22,726 bases of DNA from Acidobacteriota bacterium (GTDB taxonomy: Bacteria; Acidobacteriota; Terriglobia; Terriglobales; Acidobacteriaceae). The notes beneath the pieces are model-generated. The model saw nothing but the letters and a program-made list of their open reading frames with translations, was not told where the DNA came from and made no database searches. Below are positions 6,902 through 15,843 of this stretch, in pieces. The stretch is taken from positions 1 through 22,726 of the forward strand of contig JAJZFR010000027.1 of assembly GCA_021805265.1 (NCBI GenBank), written 5' to 3'. Made by a program: the position numbers and the translations under genes. How positions within the stretch are numbered: the first letter of the stretch is position 1; each line of letters starts with the position of its first letter.

Positions 6902-7591
6902 TCAGCCGTTCATCTTCATCTGGCCGCGCACCTGCTGGAACGCCGCCACAATATTCGGATACGCGCCGCACCGGCAGATATTGCCCGCCATGCCTTCCTT
7001 CACTTCCGCGTCAGACTCGCCCACCGGCTCCTTCAGCAGCGCCACCGCGCTCATGATCTGCCCGCTGGTGCAATAGCCGCACTGGTAGCCGTCATGTTCC
7101 ACAAATGCAGCCTGCATCGGATGCATCCGCGCCGGAATTCCCAACCCTTCAATCGTCGTCACTTCCTTGCCCGCCGTCATCACCGCCAGCGTCAGGCAGG
7201 AGTTCACGCGCCGCCCATCCACATGCACTGTACAAGCGCCGCACTGCCCGTGATCGCAGCCCTTTTTCGTGCCCGTCAGATACAGCCGTTCGCGCAGCGC
7301 ATCCAGCAGCGTCACCCGCGTGTCCAGCACACCCAGGTCGTGCTGCTCGCCATTCACCATCAATACGGTATGCGAGCTTGATGCGCCTCCATTCATCTCT
7401 GGAATAGCCGCCGCTGCGGTCAGCGGGCCTGCGCCGACAATCAGCCCGGTCGCTCCCAGTCCGGAGAGAAACGTTCGTCGGCTCACCTGCATGCTCGCTG
7501 TTGCCGCCGACTCCAGTTCGATTTCCTGTTGATCTTCGCGCAGTGTCATCTCTTCTGACAAGGTGGCCTCCATCTGTGCGTACGCGTCCAT
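6902..7591 (-). CDS. paoA: Aldehyde oxidoreductase 2Fe-2S subunit with Tat signal (PaoA-like)
   Basis: This is the small electron-transfer subunit and, by its twin-arginine signal SRRTFLSG (Arg38-Arg39 from the longest start), the export carrier for the whole complex. The first 2Fe-2S cluster is bound by GCDHGQCGAC and NSCLTL (Cys112, 117, 120, 132). The second is bound by CGYC and GNICRCGAYPN (Cys171, 174, 206, 208). The start is uncertain. The ATG at 7591 abuts a palindrome and has no proper ribosome binding site. ATGs at 7573 and 7549 keep the twin-arginine motif and are also possible. It is the first gene of a four-gene operon in the order A-B-C-D known from E. coli paoABCD. Confidence 0.92.
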   Translation of the reverse strand: MDAYAQMEATLSEEMTLREDQQEIELESAATASMQVSRRTFLSGLGATGLIVGAGPLTAAAAIPEMNGGASSSHTVLMVNGEQHDLGVLDTRVTLLDALRERLYLTGTKKGCDHGQCGACTVHVDGRRVNSCLTLAVMTAGKEVTTIEGLGIPARMHPMQAAFVEHDGYQCGYCTSGQIMSAVALLKEPVGESDAEVKEGMAGNICRCGAYPNIVAAFQQVRGQMKMNG

Positions 7592-7592
7592 C

Positions 7593-7608
7593 CTAACCGA
7601 ATGGTTAG
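7593..7608. promoter_or_regulatory. Palindromic operator candidate before the pao operon
   Basis: CTAACC-GAAT-GGTTAG is a perfect 6-bp inverted repeat directly upstream of the first possible start codon of the 2Fe-2S subunit. Size and sequence style resemble operators of TetR/AcrR-type repressors. No regulator gene is inside the window. If the first ATG is used, the palindrome covers the place of the ribosome binding site. Confidence 0.5.
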
Positions 7609-7700
7609 ACCTCTGAACAGTCTAAAATTGCGTAACCGACGGTCATCCGCTTCACCCGATGAAAAAACGACACTTCGGCTTCGGTTGCCGTCCCGTTTGT

Positions 7701-8249
7701 TCAGAAGCTTTCCAGCACGTCCGACACCAGTGCATGGGCAAAATCCCGCGACAAGCGCGCCATTGCCGCCGGATCCTCCTCCAGATACGTCGTCAGGTCC
7801 GTCGTCGACTGGTACTGCTGCCGAAAGACATAGTTGTCATTCTCATACAGCACGCGGCCATCCCGTGAAACCAGTTTCACCGCCACCACCATCGTAATCA
7901 CAAAGCTCGACGACTCCTGTGTAACCGAGTTATAGGTCAGGGGCGCCACCGTCTGGCTCAAGATCGTCCCATGCAGCACCGCATCCGCTGCCGCATCGTT
8001 TGAGGGCAACACACGCAGCCGCGTCCGCGTCAGAAACTCACGCACCACGGCCTCGGTCATCGCCGTCTCCGTATGGTTGTTCGTCGTCTTCGTCTCAAAA
8101 ACAGGCACAGCCAGAGTGCGCGTTCCCTGCGGCAGATGCGTCGCAGACCCCATCGTGTGATACCCGCAGCCCGCCAGGAACGCCGCTGCAAACATCGACA
8201 GGATCACCAGACAGCCGCCGCGCCGCGCCGCTTTCCAACCTCTGCTCAT
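7701..8249 (-). CDS. lptE: LPS-assembly lipoprotein LptE (182 aa)
   Basis: LptE is the outer-membrane lipoprotein that plugs LptD and helps insert lipopolysaccharide. A signal peptide ends in the lipobox FLAGC with Cys28 as lipidation site, followed by GYHTMG, the usual GY start of mature LptE. The region TLAVPVFETKTTNNHTE and AVVREFLTRTRLRVL matches the conserved LptE core. Length is typical. GGGGA stands five bases before the ATG. The gene is divergent from the EamA gene, with only 59 bp between the two start codons, and lies just upstream of the pao operon on the same strand, but pao has its own control region. It also indicates a diderm organism with an LPS-type outer membrane. Confidence 0.87.
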   Translation of the reverse strand: MSRGWKAARRGGCLVILSMFAAAFLAGCGYHTMGSATHLPQGTRTLAVPVFETKTTNNHTETAMTEAVVREFLTRTRLRVLPSNDAAADAVLHGTILSQTVAPLTYNSVTQESSSFVITMVVAVKLVSRDGRVLYENDNYVFRQQYQSTTDLTTYLEEDPAAMARLSRDFAHALVSDVLESF

Positions 8250-8257
8250 ATTCCCCG

Positions 8258-8263
8258 ATTGTA
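8258..8263 (-). promoter_or_regulatory. -10-like box of lptE
   Basis: On the minus strand TACAAT ends nine bases before the lptE start codon. Transcription would begin within a few bases of the ATG. No clear -35 is visible. Confidence 0.35.
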
Positions 8264-8296
8264 GTGGCCCGCAGCCTTGATCGGTCGCCCGCGCGA

Positions 8297-8302
8297 TACG
8301 AT
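8297..8302 (+). promoter_or_regulatory. -10-like box of the EamA gene
   Basis: TACGAT lies six bases before the ATG at 8309, and no Shine-Dalgarno sequence is present, which suggests a leaderless transcript. A -35 is not obvious. Confidence 0.3.
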
Positions 8303-8308
8303 CTCTTT

Positions 8309-8728
8309 ATGAACTGGATTTTCTGGGCCTTGCTCTCCGCGCTCTTTGCCGCCGCCACCGCCATCCTCGCCAAAATCGGCGTCGCGCACGTGGACTCCAA
8401 CCTCGCCACCGCCGTCCGCACCACCGTCGTTGTCGTCTTCGCCTGGATCATCGCCGTCGCACTCGGCAAGCACAATGAATTCCGCGAACTCGACCGGCGC
8501 ACTCTGCTTTTTCTGGGACTCTCCGGTCTGGCCACCGGACTGTCCTGGCTCTGCTACTTCCGCGCCCTTCAGCTTGGGCCAGCCTCGCGCGTCGCGCCTC
8601 TGGACAAGCTTAGTGTGGTTCTCGTACTCATCTTTGCTGCCCTCTTTCTCGGCGAAAAGCTCAGCCCACTGGCCATCCTCGGCGGCGTGCTCATCACCGC
8701 AGGCGCCATCGTCATGACTCTGGCCTGA
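8309..8728 (+). CDS. Half-size EamA/DMT-family transporter (139 aa)
   Basis: The protein has five predicted membrane segments (near residues 3-20, 32-52, 66-86, 95-112, 116-137) and ends at the typical EamA repeat motif, with LCYFRALQLGPASRVAPLDKLS followed by LFLGEKLSP and a glycine-rich last helix. It corresponds to one of the two EamA domains of full-length drug/metabolite transporters, so it probably dimerises in the inner membrane. The substrate is unknown. The ATG at 8309 is the natural start; frames running further upstream overlap lptE. A strong terminator follows. Confidence 0.88.
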   Translation: MNWIFWALLSALFAAATAILAKIGVAHVDSNLATAVRTTVVVVFAWIIAVALGKHNEFRELDRRTLLFLGLSGLATGLSWLCYFRALQLGPASRVAPLDKLSVVLVLIFAALFLGEKLSPLAILGGVLITAGAIVMTLA

Positions 8729-8797
8729 AGTCACGCGCCGGATGGAAAACAGAACGGCATGCCCAGCGGACACTGGCGTTCGTCACGCCTGCAAAAG

Positions 8798-8834
8798 AAA
8801 ATCCGGCTGTCGCTTCCGCGACAACCGGATTTTT
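8798..8834. terminator. Bidirectional intrinsic terminator
   Basis: AAAATCCGG-C-TGTCGC, loop TTCC, GCGACA-A-CCGGATTTT forms a long stem with A-run and T-run on its two sides. It can therefore stop transcription from both the EamA gene and the convergent ftsH gene, whose stops lie 70 bp to the left and 18 bp to the right. Confidence 0.92.
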
Positions 8835-8851
8835 GTCATCTGACACCCCAT

Positions 8852-10780
<1,929 letters not shown>

Positions 10781-11029
10781 CGGGACTCCTTTTGCCGCGC
10801 CAACCGGCTTGCTTCCGCCAGTTCGCTGCTTCTCAACCCGCTCACCGCATCTGAATTGGACGCTCCATCGCAGCGAAAAGTGACAAAATCTGCCCATTCG
10901 CTTTCTTCGCGCCCACCACTTCAGACACACTTCTGCAGCATCCTGATTGTACTCTGTTTTGTCACCTGTCCGGCAGCCAACCCGCTGCGCATTCCCAAAT
11001 TGGAGTCCCAGGATGCCGTCTACAGGCGA

Positions 11030-12373
11030 TCATTGAATCCGTTTCGCCACGACTCCCGCCTGCGACTCCAACTCCACGCCCTGCATCCACACAATCTCTC
11101 CGCCAGACTCCATCACCAGCCAGTTCTGCCGCTCCTCGCCGCTCACCTTCATTCGCTCCAACACTTCTTTCACCTTCTTCGGCCCGCTGGAGTGGCGTAG
11201 CCGTACGCGATCTCCGGCCCGCCACGGCCGCACCACCGCCTCGTTCCTCGCACCACCCTCGCATCGGACCTCAAACTGCCAGCCAAACGCCTCCACTTCG
11301 CCGGGAGTCATGAACCGCACCGGCTCCAGCGTCGCCTCCGCCACTGTGCCCCGGCTCAGCCGCAACTCCCGAGCCGTCCGTTCCGCCATCCATCCCCCGG
11401 CCAGAGTCCGCTTTTCCCCTGCGCGACCTTCCACCGCCAGCGTTCGCAGCGTTTCGGTTGCATCAAAATTCATCGTTGCGCCCGCTTGTTCCGCCGCCAC
11501 ACGCAGCAGCCGCCTCTGCACGGCAACGTCCAGTCCCGCCAGCCGCACCACGTCCAGCGCCACCGTTTCGCCTGCCGCACGTCCGCCGCCGCGCACCGGC
11601 CTGCCCGTCATCATCATGCGCGCGGCCAGCCGCTCCATCTCGCCCTCCCAATACGACTCTTCATCGCGCGCCAGCGTCGCCATCTGCGCCAGATGCTCCT
11701 TCACCTGCGGATTCCACCGCTCCAGCTCCGGCAGCAGCAGATGCCGAATGCGATTCCGTGTAAAGACCGTCTCCCGGTTCGTACTGTCTTCGCGCCACCG
11801 CTCCCCGCGCGCGCCCAGCCACGCTTCCACCTCCGCGCGTCTCACCCCCAGCATCGGCCTCAGAATCCTGCCCCGCGCCCGCTCCACCACCGGGAAAATC
11901 CCCGCCAACCCCTTTGTCCACGCCCCGCGCAGCAGCTTCGCCACCACCGTCTCCGCCTGGTCGTCCAGCGTATGCGCCGTCGCCACCGCGTCCACCACTC
12001 CCGCCGCCATCAACTCGTCCCACCACTGGTAGCGCAGCCGCCGCGCCGCTTCTTCCAATCCATCTCCGTCGCGCGCGCCTTCGGTATCCACGTGCTTCAC
12101 GCGCAGCTCCAGCCCCAGCCGCTTCGCCAGCTCTCGCACAAACGCCTCGTCCTCGTCCGATTCCGCACCGCGCAGGCGATGGTTCACATGCACCGCCTGC
12201 AACCCGATCCCCAACTCCGCCGCACACTCGGCCAGCGCCAGCGTCAGCGCCACGGAGTCGGCTCCGCCCGACACCGCCACCGCCACGCGCATTCCGGCGC
12301 GCAGCAGCCCCCAATCCAGTCCCAATCCCAGTCCCAAATTCACTCCCAAATTCAGCCTCAGCTCAGCTTTCAT
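11030..12373 (-). CDS. tilS: tRNA(Ile)-lysidine synthetase TilS (447 aa)
   Basis: TilS converts C34 of the CAU-anticodon isoleucine tRNA to lysidine using ATP and lysine. The PP-loop SGGADS is at residues 35-40, followed by HVNHRLRGAESDEDEAFVR and the AHTLDDQAETV motif. The C-terminal tRNA-binding domain is recognisable from RAGDRVRLRHSSGPKKVKEVL. A GGAAGGAA site precedes the ATG at 12373. Odd is the stretch before the PP-loop, residues 7-24, a low-complexity Leu-Gly-Asn run encoded by short G-rich direct repeats. The product is cytoplasmic and normally essential. Confidence 0.95.
   Translation of the reverse strand: MKAELRLNLGVNLGLGLGLDWGLLRAGMRVAVAVSGGADSVALTLALAECAAELGIGLQAVHVNHRLRGAESDEDEAFVRELAKRLGLELRVKHVDTEGARDGDGLEEAARRLRYQWWDELMAAGVVDAVATAHTLDDQAETVVAKLLRGAWTKGLAGIFPVVERARGRILRPMLGVRRAEVEAWLGARGERWREDSTNRETVFTRNRIRHLLLPELERWNPQVKEHLAQMATLARDEESYWEGEMERLAARMMMTGRPVRGGGRAAGETVALDVVRLAGLDVAVQRRLLRVAAEQAGATMNFDATETLRTLAVEGRAGEKRTLAGGWMAERTARELRLSRGTVAEATLEPVRFMTPGEVEAFGWQFEVRCEGGARNEAVVRPWRAGDRVRLRHSSGPKKVKEVLERMKVSGEERQNWLVMESGGEIVWMQGVELESQAGVVAKRIQ
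12304..12362. repeat. Short-period direct repeats in the tilS 5' coding region
   Basis: The plus strand shows repeated TCCCAA/TCCCAG/TCCAGT-type hexamers, which make the Leu-Gly-rich N-terminus of TilS. Because the period is a multiple of three, length changes would keep the frame. Confidence 0.55.
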
Positions 12374-12775
12374 TCGAGTTCCTTCCGCCCCATTCCCGCC
12401 GTAGCCTCATGCTCGCACGACGGCTCACAGACGGCCAGAGGCAGCCAGAGCAGGGAAGCGCCAGGCATGCACCAATATCCAGCACCGAGATACAGTGCAC
12501 CCGTTTGTCCGCCCGCGCGTCTGACTGGCCCATCCGTTCGCCGTTTGCCTGGAGCGTGTTTCATCCATCAACGAAAGCCTGAAGCCGCCCGGATCAGACC
12601 CGCGATCCAAGCGGGGCTGACGAACCGCGACGAAGCCACCGTGGTAGAGATGAAACACGATCGAGAAGCCGTCGAAGCGGCTCACGCGCTTCCGCCTGCG
12701 GGAGCTAGCTGCGCCAGAATCCCGGCATCCCGTCCCCGGAAATCGAGACTCCGGACGCTCAGTCCCGACGCCCCG
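12374..12775. other. 402-bp intergenic stretch between tilS and the aldo/keto reductase
   Basis: It contains repeat copy B (12552-12663) and a small hairpin, AGCCG-TCGAAG-CGGCT (12667-12682), which follows the end of the reductase gene on the minus strand. The promoter for tilS should lie between about 12374 and 12550, but I see no clear box. The open frame across the repeat is judged not to be a gene. Confidence 0.5.
12552..12663. repeat. Palindrome-capped intergenic repeat, copy B (about 112 bp, inverted relative to copy A)
   Basis: It starts with GAGCGTGTTTCATC (12552-12565) and the other arm is GATGAAACACG (12649-12659), an 11-bp match. Read on the minus strand it aligns with copy A over the full length with scattered substitutions. 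The internal hairpin CAG-x-CCCGC, loop, GCGGG-T-CTG is conserved. Confidence 0.85.
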
Positions 12776-13720
12776 TCAGCTCCACTCCGGAAACAGCGTT
12801 TGATGGAGATTCAGTGTGGCAATTGAGGCTATATCGGAACCATCCAGTTCAAAATCGAAGATATTCAGGTTTTCCATTCGGTGCCCGTGCTGTTGCGACC
12901 GCGGAATCGCCACGATGCCTCTCTGGTAATGCCATCGCAAGCTCACCTGGGCATTGGTCTTTCCGTATTTTTTCCCAATCGCAGCCAGCGTGCCGTTGGT
13001 AAAAAGTCCATGGCGGCCTTCCGCCAGCGGTGCCCACGCCTCCATCTGCACGCCATGCTGCTTCAGGTAGTCATACGCCCGGTCTTCCTGGAAAAACGCA
13101 TGCGTCTCGATCTGATGGACGGCCGGTTTCACCTTGCTGTTGGCCATCAGCTCGTTCATCTGTTCATCCGTGGCGTTGCTCATGCCGATCGCCTTGATCC
13201 TGCCCGCGTGATACATCTCCTCCATCGCCTTCCACGAACCCTTCCAATCCCCGCCGGAAGGCCGATGAATCAGGTAGAGGTCCAGATAATCCGTCTTCAG
13301 CTTGTCCAGTGAACTCTGAAATCCCTTCTTCGCCTGTTCATACCCCATATCCGTCTTCCACAGTTTGGAGGTGAGAAAAAGCTCTTCGCGTCGGATGCCG
13401 CTCTGTCTGATTCCTTCGCCAACCGCCTCTTCGGAGTTGTAGATCATCGCCGTGTCAATCAAGCGATAGCCCAGCGCGATGGCATCGGCCACGCTGCCCG
13501 GGTCGCCTTTCAGCGTCATGGTCCCAAACCCCAGGCGCGGCATGCGCAGGCCGTTATTCAGCGTCACCGACGGAATCGAACCTGCTGCAACGCTCGCGCC
13601 AGGCGCGGCCAACGACCGCGCGCCGCCCAGTCCGAAGAGCAGGGTTGAGGCGGCCAACCCCGCGCTGGTTTGCAGAAATTCACGACGACTGGTTCCGTTG
13701 GTCTTGTGTTTCTCATTCAT
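12776..13720 (-). CDS. Tat-exported aldo/keto reductase (314 aa)
   Basis: The protein is an NAD(P)H-dependent oxidoreductase of the aldo/keto reductase superfamily. The N-terminus has a twin-arginine signal, TSRREFLQTS (Arg12-Arg13), with a hydrophobic stretch to residue about 38, so it should be exported folded with its cofactor. The beta-barrel starts at SVTLNNGLRMPRLGFGT. The catalytic tetrad is present as Asp89 and Tyr94 (LIDTAMIYNSEEAVG), Lys119 (LTSKLW) and His152 (LYLIHRP). GRIKAIGMSN and AIPRSQQ are the usual later motifs. No strong ribosome binding site stands before the ATG. It appears to be a single gene, and its substrate is unknown. Confidence 0.92.
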   Translation of the reverse strand: MNEKHKTNGTSRREFLQTSAGLAASTLLFGLGGARSLAAPGASVAAGSIPSVTLNNGLRMPRLGFGTMTLKGDPGSVADAIALGYRLIDTAMIYNSEEAVGEGIRQSGIRREELFLTSKLWKTDMGYEQAKKGFQSSLDKLKTDYLDLYLIHRPSGGDWKGSWKAMEEMYHAGRIKAIGMSNATDEQMNELMANSKVKPAVHQIETHAFFQEDRAYDYLKQHGVQMEAWAPLAEGRHGLFTNGTLAAIGKKYGKTNAQVSLRWHYQRGIVAIPRSQQHGHRMENLNIFDFELDGSDIASIATLNLHQTLFPEWS

Positions 13721-13813
13721 ATCGGCAGCTCACTTGGATGGCACTGTGGCGATTCAGGCGTGCAGATGAGAAGCGCAGTCCCTCGGTCTCCATCGCTTCC
13801 ACCCGAGGCTTCC

Positions 13814-13850
13814 GTCTCGCAAAGCCCGTCTTGCTAAGCCCGTCTCGCAA
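13814..13850. repeat. 14-bp tandem repeat, about 2.6 copies
   Basis: GTCTCGCAAAGCCC, GTCTTGCTAAGCCC and GTCTCGCAA follow one another in the intergenic region between the reductase and ispD. No function is apparent. Confidence 0.6.
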
Positions 13851-13984
13851 CCAGCGTTGACGGCTCGTCCTCGACTATTTCGCGCCAACGCGCCGAGTGT
13901 CAAGCCGCGCCGTGCTTCCACAAACCGTTCTGCGCCAAAATCCACCCGCCATCTGGCACTCGCCCGTCACCGTCCCTCGCGTTG

Positions 13985-13990
13985 TATACT
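13985..13990 (+). promoter_or_regulatory. -10 box of ispD, probably leaderless transcript
   Basis: TATACT ends nine bases before the ATG at 14000. A transcript starting at the usual distance would begin at or within a few bases of the start codon, and no Shine-Dalgarno sequence is present. No good -35 is seen. Confidence 0.45.
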
Positions 13991-13999
13991 CCACTGGAC

Positions 14000-14722
14000 A
14001 TGAAGGTCTTCGTCATTCTGCCCGCCGCCGGCATCGGCACCCGCATGGCCGCCTCGCAGCCCAAGCAGTTTCTCGCGCTCGGCGGATTGCCCATCCTCAT
14101 CCACTCGCTGCGCGCCTTCGCCGCTGTCCCGCGCGTCAGCGCGCTTTATGTCGCCGTCCGCGAGCAGGAGATCGCCCGCGTCCAGTCCCAGATTGCAGAG
14201 TTTCTGCCCAACGCATTCCAGTCTGGCCACTCACATCCCTCCATCCACGTCGTCTCCGGTGGAGATTCGCGCCAGGAGTCGGTCGCCAACGCGCTCGCCG
14301 CTCTGCCCGCCGCGCCGGACGATCTCGTCCTCGTCCACGATGCCGTCCGTCCGCTCATCGACGCGGCCACCATCGACCGCACCCTCGACGCCGTCCTCGA
14401 GCACGGCGCAGCCATCGTCGGCCTGCCCGCCATCGACACCGTCAAGCAGGTCGAGCGCACCGCGCACGGCGCTCTCATCGCCTCTACCATCCCTCGCGAA
14501 TACGTCGTCCTCGCGCAGACGCCGCAGGGCTTTCGTTGTGACCTGCTCCGTCGAGCCTTTGCCGAAGCGGCCGCCGACGGCTTCCAGGGCACCGATGAGG
14601 CATCCCTCGTCGAACGCGCCGGTCATCCGGTCGCCGTCGTCCCCGGCTCCGCCGCCAATCTCAAGATCACGCAGCCCGGCGACCTCGCCCTGGCCGAGTT
14701 CTACCTCGCCCACCGCGCCTGA
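14000..14722 (+). CDS. ispD: 2-C-methyl-D-erythritol 4-phosphate cytidylyltransferase IspD (240 aa)
   Basis: IspD adds CMP from CTP to methylerythritol phosphate, the third step of the MEP isoprenoid route. The nucleotide-binding motif is ILPAAGIGTRM with SQPKQFLALGG (residues 6-30), and VLVHDAVRPL forms the metal-binding region. AQTPQGFR and GTDEASLVE near the C-terminus are family hallmarks. Length is normal. The start at 14000 gives the usual MKVFVILPAAG opening; a TTG six codons upstream is unlikely because it overlaps the -10 box. ispF follows on the same strand after a 189-bp gap in which I see no gene. Confidence 0.96.
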   Translation: MKVFVILPAAGIGTRMAASQPKQFLALGGLPILIHSLRAFAAVPRVSALYVAVREQEIARVQSQIAEFLPNAFQSGHSHPSIHVVSGGDSRQESVANALAALPAAPDDLVLVHDAVRPLIDAATIDRTLDAVLEHGAAIVGLPAIDTVKQVERTAHGALIASTIPREYVVLAQTPQGFRCDLLRRAFAEAAADGFQGTDEASLVERAGHPVAVVPGSAANLKITQPGDLALAEFYLAHRA

Positions 14723-14911
14723 ATCTGTGCGCCTGAATCCGCAAGTCGAAATCTGCTGACTGAACCTGCCGCGCCCGCGTCATTCCTGCCCGTCCGGGCC
14801 ATTCCCCACAGCCGCATGCGCGTCGCTCTCTGCATCCAACCGCTTTCCGCGTTACGATTACATCCAGAGGCATTTCGCCCGCTCACCTTCGCCAAGGACA
14901 CAATCATCGGT

Positions 14912-15529
14912 ATGGACAACAGAATCGGATTCGGCTGGGACTCTCACGCATTCAAGCCCGGTGTGCCTTTGCGCATCGGCGGTCTCGCTCTCGACCATCC
15001 CGAGGGACTCGCCGGCCACTCCGACGGCGACGTCCTGCTCCACGCCCTCACCGATGCCTTGCTCGGAGCCGTCGCCGCTGGCGATATCGGCACCTTTTTC
15101 CCGCCCGGCGACGCACGCTGGAAGGACGCCGACTCCGCCATCTTTCTCAACCTCGCGCTGGAGGAGATTCAGCACGCCGGCTTCGGCATCGTCAACGTGG
15201 ACATCACGCTCGTCCTCGCCGCGCCCAAAATCTCGCCCATCGCAGGTCAGATGCGCGAGCATGTCGCCGAACTGCTTGGCGTGGAGCTGAACCAGGTCAG
15301 CATCAAGGCCAAAACTCCCGAAGGCATGAACCTCGACCACGTCGCCCAGTGCCACGCCGTCGCTCTTCTGGAGCGCGTCCGCGACCCCGAAGACCAGCGC
15401 AGCATGTCCGCCGTCATCCAAAGCCAGCGCGAGCTGGAGGATGTCGTCGAAGACCTGCTCTCCTCGGTCCACGGCGTCCCCAAGCGCACCCGCCTCGCAC
15501 CCGCCTTCGGCATCGACGACATCACGTAG
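14912..15529 (+). CDS. ispF: 2-C-methyl-D-erythritol 2,4-cyclodiphosphate synthase IspF, C-terminally extended (205 aa)
   Basis: IspF closes the cyclic diphosphate in the MEP pathway as a homotrimer with zinc at the subunit interface. Metal ligands are in GWDSHAF (Asp and His) and in GHSDGDVLLHALTDALLGA. DIGTFFPP and KAKTPEGM are further family motifs, the latter followed by NLDHVAQCHAVALL. The core ends near residue 157, the usual total length. About 48 more residues follow, charged and then Pro/Arg-containing, with DQRSMSAVIQSQRELEDVVED likely helical. The ATG at 14912 gives the canonical start; the frame upstream to 14816 is probably untranslated. AAGGA lies about 13 bases before it, somewhat far. 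Confidence 0.95.
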   Translation: MDNRIGFGWDSHAFKPGVPLRIGGLALDHPEGLAGHSDGDVLLHALTDALLGAVAAGDIGTFFPPGDARWKDADSAIFLNLALEEIQHAGFGIVNVDITLVLAAPKISPIAGQMREHVAELLGVELNQVSIKAKTPEGMNLDHVAQCHAVALLERVRDPEDQRSMSAVIQSQRELEDVVEDLLSSVHGVPKRTRLAPAFGIDDIT

Positions 15530-15546
15530 GATTGTTGCCGAGTGGT

Positions 15547-15568
15547 ACAGCAAAAGAAGGTTTGCTGT
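15547..15568. promoter_or_regulatory. Perfect 8-bp palindrome upstream of the DUF6338 cassette
   Basis: ACAGCAAA-AGAAGG-TTTGCTGT is a perfect inverted repeat 18 bp after the ispF stop. No T-run follows, so it is a poor terminator. It ends about 20 bp before a TATACT box and is placed as an operator over the -35 region of the next transcript would be. Confidence 0.45.
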
Positions 15569-15588
15569 GGAAAGAATGAAAAAAGTCG

Positions 15589-15594
15589 TATACT
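15589..15594 (+). promoter_or_regulatory. -10-like box of the 64-aa/DUF6338 cassette
   Basis: TATACT lies 17 bases before the ATG at 15612 and just before the ribosome binding site GGGGTGATC. The -35 is not clear. Confidence 0.4.
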
Positions 15595-15611
15595 GAACCC
15601 GGGGTGATCGA

Positions 15612-15806
15612 ATGAAAAGCGAACAGGAAATCAATGTACGTACCCACGATTCGGTTGCCACTCTCGTTCGCTATGTTCGGAACGGTGATCTTGCGAAAAC
15701 GTTGAATACGCTTCGCACTGTTCCCGGCGCGCCCAACCCATTCGTGCCGCAGCAGGTCCGTCAGGATCAGTCTCCGACCGGCAACAAGTTGAACGACCAA
15801 CGGTAA
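15612..15806 (+). CDS. Hypothetical protein, 64 aa
   Basis: I do not recognise this protein. It is small, soluble and polar, with a likely helix (HDSVATLVRYVRNGDLAKTLNTL) and a Pro/Gln-rich tail. The ATG is preceded by CGGGGTGATCGA, nearly identical to the sequence before the next gene (CGGGGGTGGATCG), which argues that both are translated. It is separated by 37 bp from that gene and probably co-transcribed. Base composition is lower in GC than that of the surrounding housekeeping genes. Confidence 0.6.
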   Translation: MKSEQEINVRTHDSVATLVRYVRNGDLAKTLNTLRTVPGAPNPFVPQQVRQDQSPTGNKLNDQR

Positions 15807-15843
15807 AACACCTGTCAATAAAGAGTGATTCGGGGGTGGATCG

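Noticed and set aside
12425..12685. Open frame on the minus strand through repeat B, similar in translation to a frame through repeat A (1413-1694)
   Set aside because: The likeness comes from the repeated DNA. Most codon differences between the copies change the amino acid, no ribosome binding site is present, and the frames run into unrelated sequence after the element.
15547..15568. Palindrome after ispF as an intrinsic terminator
   Set aside because: The stem is perfect but no T-run follows on either strand; an operator or other role fits better.
14858..15661. 267-codon open frame on the minus strand opposite ispF
   Set aside because: It is antisense to a clear IspF gene and shows no motifs; stop-free length is explained by GC-rich codon bias.
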